Source of the DNA: Mycobacterium sp. AT1
Lineage (GTDB): Bacteria > Actinomycetota > Actinomycetes > Mycobacteriales > Mycobacteriaceae
Direction of reading: 5' to 3'
Assembly (NCBI RefSeq): GCF_002043095.1
Contig: NZ_MVOC01000015.1
Span: 16,170 to 80,169 of the forward strand
Length of the DNA stretch: 64,000 nt
The position numbers were made by a program, and so were the translations under genes. The notes beneath the pieces were generated by a model. It searched no databases, had not been told where the DNA came from, and saw nothing but the letters and a program-made list of their open reading frames with translations. Position 1 is the stretch's first letter, and each line of letters starts with the position of its first letter. This document shows, piece by piece, positions 61,521 to 64,000 of this stretch.

Positions 61521-62477
61521 TCAGTGCGGGAGCAACTCGCTGGAGTCGAGGGGAATGAGTGGCGAGAGGAAGCGGTATCCAAGCACCAGTGCGTTCGGTT
61601 CCTTGCCAAGCATCTCGACGATGTCGGCTTCGCTATCTATCTTCGACATGGCGGATGCGGCGAAGACTTCGTCCTCGTGCTCGATGTCGAGGTTGCCCTC
61701 ATAGCCGACGTCGGTCAGTGCGGTGATGACGCGCTTCCAGTCGATGACGCCCCAGCCCGGTGCGCGGAAACGCCACCAGCCGTTGCCGAAACCGGTGAGC
61801 TTGCCGATTGCCTGGCCGTAGAACCCCATGGTGGCGCGCTTGCGCTCGTCGATGTCGATGTCCTTGGCGTGGAAGTGCACGATGCGATCGCCAAAGTCCT
61901 TGATGGCCTGCACGTAATCGATGCCGAGGAACACCAGATGGGACGGGTCGATCTCGAGCCCGAGTGCCCGCGACGGCACTGCCTCGAACATGGCCGCCCA
62001 GATTTCAGGGCTGTACGCCATGTTCTCGCCGGTTCTCGTCTTGTGGTTGAGCATCGGGCAGTTCTCAATCCCAATGCGAACTCCGAGATCCTCTGCCTCA
62101 CTGCAGAAGTCGGTGAAGGTTGCGGCAAATGGCTCCAGGCAGTCCTCGACCGACCACCCCGGCGTCTGCCCGGCGAAGGTGCACACCGTCGGAACGTCCA
62201 TTCGATCCGCGAGCTCGAGCACCTTGCGGAAGTACCGCTTGTACTCGTCGGCCTCCCGCGAATCTGCAGCCAGGTAGTTCGGGTAGTAACCCAGCGCCGA
62301 GATCTCGATGTTGCGGGCATCGAGGTCGGCGCGAATCTCCTTGATCCGCTCGTCGGTCACCTCGTCGGCGTTGAGCGAGGATTGCGGCCACGCCGACAGC
62401 TCAAGTGATGTGAACCCCGTGGTCTCCGCGAATTGCGCGATCTCACTGGAGTAGTCGGTGTAGAAGCCGAGCCTCAT
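61521..62477 (-). CDS. Sugar phosphate isomerase/epimerase (TIM-barrel, AP-endonuclease-2 fold)
   Basis: 318-residue xylose-isomerase-like TIM barrel, as in inositol or sugar catabolism enzymes (IolE/IolI-like). Probable metal ligands are in IGIENCP, DPSHLV, HFHAKDID and DIEHEDE. It probably isomerises or dehydrates the product of the Gfo/Idh/MocA enzyme. ATG 62477 is preceded by AAGGAGG, a near-perfect site; the longer frame to 62513 is not needed. First gene of the operon, divergent from the ROK regulator. Confidence 0.88.
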   Translation of the reverse strand: MRLGFYTDYSSEIAQFAETTGFTSLELSAWPQSSLNADEVTDERIKEIRADLDARNIEISALGYYPNYLAADSREADEYKRYFRKVLELADRMDVPTVCTFAGQTPGWSVEDCLEPFAATFTDFCSEAEDLGVRIGIENCPMLNHKTRTGENMAYSPEIWAAMFEAVPSRALGLEIDPSHLVFLGIDYVQAIKDFGDRIVHFHAKDIDIDERKRATMGFYGQAIGKLTGFGNGWWRFRAPGWGVIDWKRVITALTDVGYEGNLDIEHEDEVFAASAMSKIDSEADIVEMLGKEPNALVLGYRFLSPLIPLDSSELLPH

Positions 62478-62505
62478 GATCCTCCTTGCAGCGGTGGTCT
62501 TGCTG

Positions 62506-62570
62506 TTCGTCACGACGCTATGAGAACCTTCTGTCCATGTCTAGAACAACTTATGTCGGATCGTGACGAA
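62506..62570. promoter_or_regulatory. Divergent control region with 10-bp inverted repeat
   Basis: TTCGTCACGA (62506-62515) and TCGTGACGAA (62561-62570) are a perfect inverted pair 45 bp apart, flanking the two divergent promoters. The right arm covers the ROK start codon. A TTATGT box (62551-62556) places the ROK transcript start at GTG 62563, so it may be leaderless. The pair could be bound by a ROK dimer that bridges the region. Confidence 0.5.
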
Positions 62571-63771
62571 TCGAGTCGTGCCTCCGGTCCACCTCTCTGG
62601 GCTTCAACGACGCATCGTGTCGGAACTACTTACCAGGGGCCCACTTCCGCGTACGGACCTCGCTCAGCTTCTCGACGTCAGCCGCTCGCGCCTGTCGCCC
62701 GAAGTGAGTCAGCTGCTGACCAAGGAGATCGCGCGCGAAGAACCGGCGCCCGTCTCGACGGGTGGGCGCCGAGGATCGTGGTTGGTGCTGGGCAATGCCG
62801 ACTTCGGATTGGTTGCGGGAGTGGACATCGACGCGGGCGGTGTCTCCCTGGTGCTCATTCAGCTTGACGGCGAGGTGGTGAGCCGACGGAACATCCACGA
62901 CGCCTCTCCCTCGGAGCCCATTGCCACGCTTCGCGCGATCGATGCCGCATTGAAGTCCGAGGTCGGCAAGACCCGCAGCACCCTGCGCGCGGTCGGAGTC
63001 TCCATCGCCGCCGACATCGACGCATTGGGCCAGGTCTCCGACCCGCCTCCGACGATGCCTCAGTGGGCAGGCGTGGCAATCGGTGCACACTTCACCAAGC
63101 GCTTCGGAGTGCCTGCCCACGTCGAGAACGACGTGAACGTGCTGGCCATCGCCGAGGGCGCGCGCGGGGGCCCGGCTTCGGCTCACCACACATACGCGGT
63201 GGTCAAGGTAAGCAGCGGCGTCGGCTGCGGTCTGGTCGTCAACGGGACGCTGGCGCGTGGAAACGACGGCTACGCCGGCGACATCGGCCACGTGTGCATC
63301 GACCCGGCGAACGAGACGTTGTGCGCGTGCGGCAACCACGGCTGTCTGGAATCCGTCGTGTCGGCACCCGCCCTCGTCCGCGGCGCCGAGACACTGGCAG
63401 AAACCGGACAAAGCCCGGCGCTGGCGGCGATGGTCCGTGAACATGGCACTCTCACATTGGATCTCATCGGCGAAGCGGCCGCACAGCTGGAAGACCCGAT
63501 GACCACGGCGATGCTCCGCGCGGCTGGCAGACAGGTGGGTTACGTCATCGCCAGCCTGGTCTCCATCCTGAATCCCAGCGCCGTCTTCGTGTCGACGGGT
63601 ATTCGCGGGGCCGAGGACCTGGTACTCAGTGCCATCAGGCAGTGCGTCTATGAACGCGCCAGACCCGCTGCCACGCGAGGTCTCCTCATCGGGCCGTGCC
63701 AGTTCCGACGCCACGACGGTGCTGTCGCCGCCGCCGAGTTCGCCTGCCGGGGCATAGTCGCCTCGGGCTAG
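62563..63771 (+). CDS. ROK-family transcriptional regulator
   Basis: 402-residue ROK protein with an N-terminal MarR-like winged helix (GPLPRTDLAQLLDVSRSRLSPEV, about 26-48) and a C-terminal sugar-kinase fold. GDIGHVCIDPANETLCACGNHGCLE shows the ROK zinc-binding CxCGxxGCxE motif. The binding domain makes a sugar or sugar-phosphate effector likely. It is divergent from the isomerase-transporter-dehydrogenase operon and is its probable repressor. The GTG start is adjacent to the predicted transcription start. Confidence 0.92.
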   Translation: MTNRVVPPVHLSGLQRRIVSELLTRGPLPRTDLAQLLDVSRSRLSPEVSQLLTKEIAREEPAPVSTGGRRGSWLVLGNADFGLVAGVDIDAGGVSLVLIQLDGEVVSRRNIHDASPSEPIATLRAIDAALKSEVGKTRSTLRAVGVSIAADIDALGQVSDPPPTMPQWAGVAIGAHFTKRFGVPAHVENDVNVLAIAEGARGGPASAHHTYAVVKVSSGVGCGLVVNGTLARGNDGYAGDIGHVCIDPANETLCACGNHGCLESVVSAPALVRGAETLAETGQSPALAAMVREHGTLTLDLIGEAAAQLEDPMTTAMLRAAGRQVGYVIASLVSILNPSAVFVSTGIRGAEDLVLSAIRQCVYERARPAATRGLLIGPCQFRRHDGAVAAAEFACRGIVASG

Positions 63772-63805
63772 TGCTGTGCGTCAGTGTGTTGACTGGCAAC
63801 ACGAG

Positions 63806-64000
63806 TCACCCCGGCGAGCCCCTCGTAGAGCGACGTGCCGTGTCTTCCGCGGGTGGTTGGGGTTCGAATGGTGTGTACCACCACCATTCGGCACGTTCAC
63901 CCAACGGGCCGCGACACGGTTTCACCGATGGGCGGGGTTGGGTTGGTGGCCGGGCCAATGATCCTGGGCTGAGCCGGTTGCCGTCGGCGTCGGTCACGAC
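63806..64000 (-). CDS. C-terminal end of a 13E12-type HNH endonuclease-like protein (truncated by window)
   Basis: The frame is open to the right edge, so only the C-terminal part is visible. It contains VTDADGNRLSPGSLARPP and ends in GERAEWWWYTPFEPQPP, the tail characteristic of mycobacterial DUF222/HNH (REP13E12-family) proteins. The HNH and DUF222 domains must lie outside. Stop at 63806-63808. This family is dispersed and repetitive in mycobacteria. The plus-strand frame 63776-63961 is a shadow. Confidence 0.65.
   Translation of the reverse strand, partial: VVTDADGNRLSPGSLARPPTQPRPSVKPCRGPLGERAEWWWYTPFEPQPPAEDTARRSTRGSPG

Noticed and set aside
60240..62408. 722-codon plus-strand frame
   Set aside because: It runs antisense to the ABC ATPase, binding protein and isomerase genes, all with clear motifs; no domain is recognisable in it.

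Overview
The window is a high-GC actinobacterial chromosome segment, almost certainly from a Mycobacterium of the environmental, rapidly growing type (Mycolicibacterium). Recognisable relatives of mycobacterial proteins support this: two DesA3-type acyl desaturases each paired with an Rv3230c-type reductase, an Rv3676-type CRP, an Rv0218/Rv0219-like pair, a secreted Rv1885c-type chorismate mutase, a Cut-family cutinase, a GjpA-type envelope protein, a PGRS-like glycine-rich protein, a good IdeR box, and a fragment of a 13E12-type HNH protein at the right edge. I see no rRNA, tRNA, CRISPR array, prophage or intact insertion sequence.

Layout. Positions 1-8 kb hold housekeeping and accessory enzymes: acetyltransferase, zinc dehydrogenase, ArsR-AHSA1 fusion regulator, aldo/keto reductase, SelO and a secreted cutinase. 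At 6.2-20.8 kb two reductase/desaturase modules point away from each other's flanks. Between them lie an amidohydrolase-TetR-hydrolase operon, an LLM-class flavin monooxygenase, an acyl-CoA dehydrogenase-SDR pair and a stress membrane protein. At 20.8-22.5 kb are a hydrolase and a CRP paralogue.

At 22.6-29.4 kb a five-gene operon (APC permease, FGGY kinase, GlpA-like and GlpB-like FAD enzymes, small monooxygenase) is divergent from a HutC-type GntR regulator. Its promoter and two GntR-type operators can be read directly. At 29.4-33.9 kb a GH13 glucosidase and an orphan family-5 binding lipoprotein face a LacI regulator across a perfect 18-bp palindrome. At 33.9-41.5 kb are an IdeR-boxed ferredoxin-NADP reductase, two overlapping acyl-CoA synthetases and a large ATP-dependent LuxR (LAL) regulator.

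At 41.9-56.3 kb are envelope and secreted proteins, an acetolactate-synthase-like enzyme, a membrane molybdopterin oxidoreductase pair, a LysR/EamA exporter pair, a lipoprotein, an XRE regulator, the PGRS-like protein and chorismate mutase. At 56.3-63.8 kb a six-gene catabolic operon (TIM-barrel isomerase, PotD/A/B/C-like ABC importer, Gfo/Idh/MocA dehydrogenase) is divergent from a ROK regulator.

The common theme is a set of self-contained catabolic modules, each with its own divergently transcribed regulator and a visible inverted-repeat operator. Operons are tightly packed with 4-nt NTGA stop/start overlaps, one of which implies a CTG start codon. At several convergent junctions the stop codons sit inside the terminator-like hairpin.
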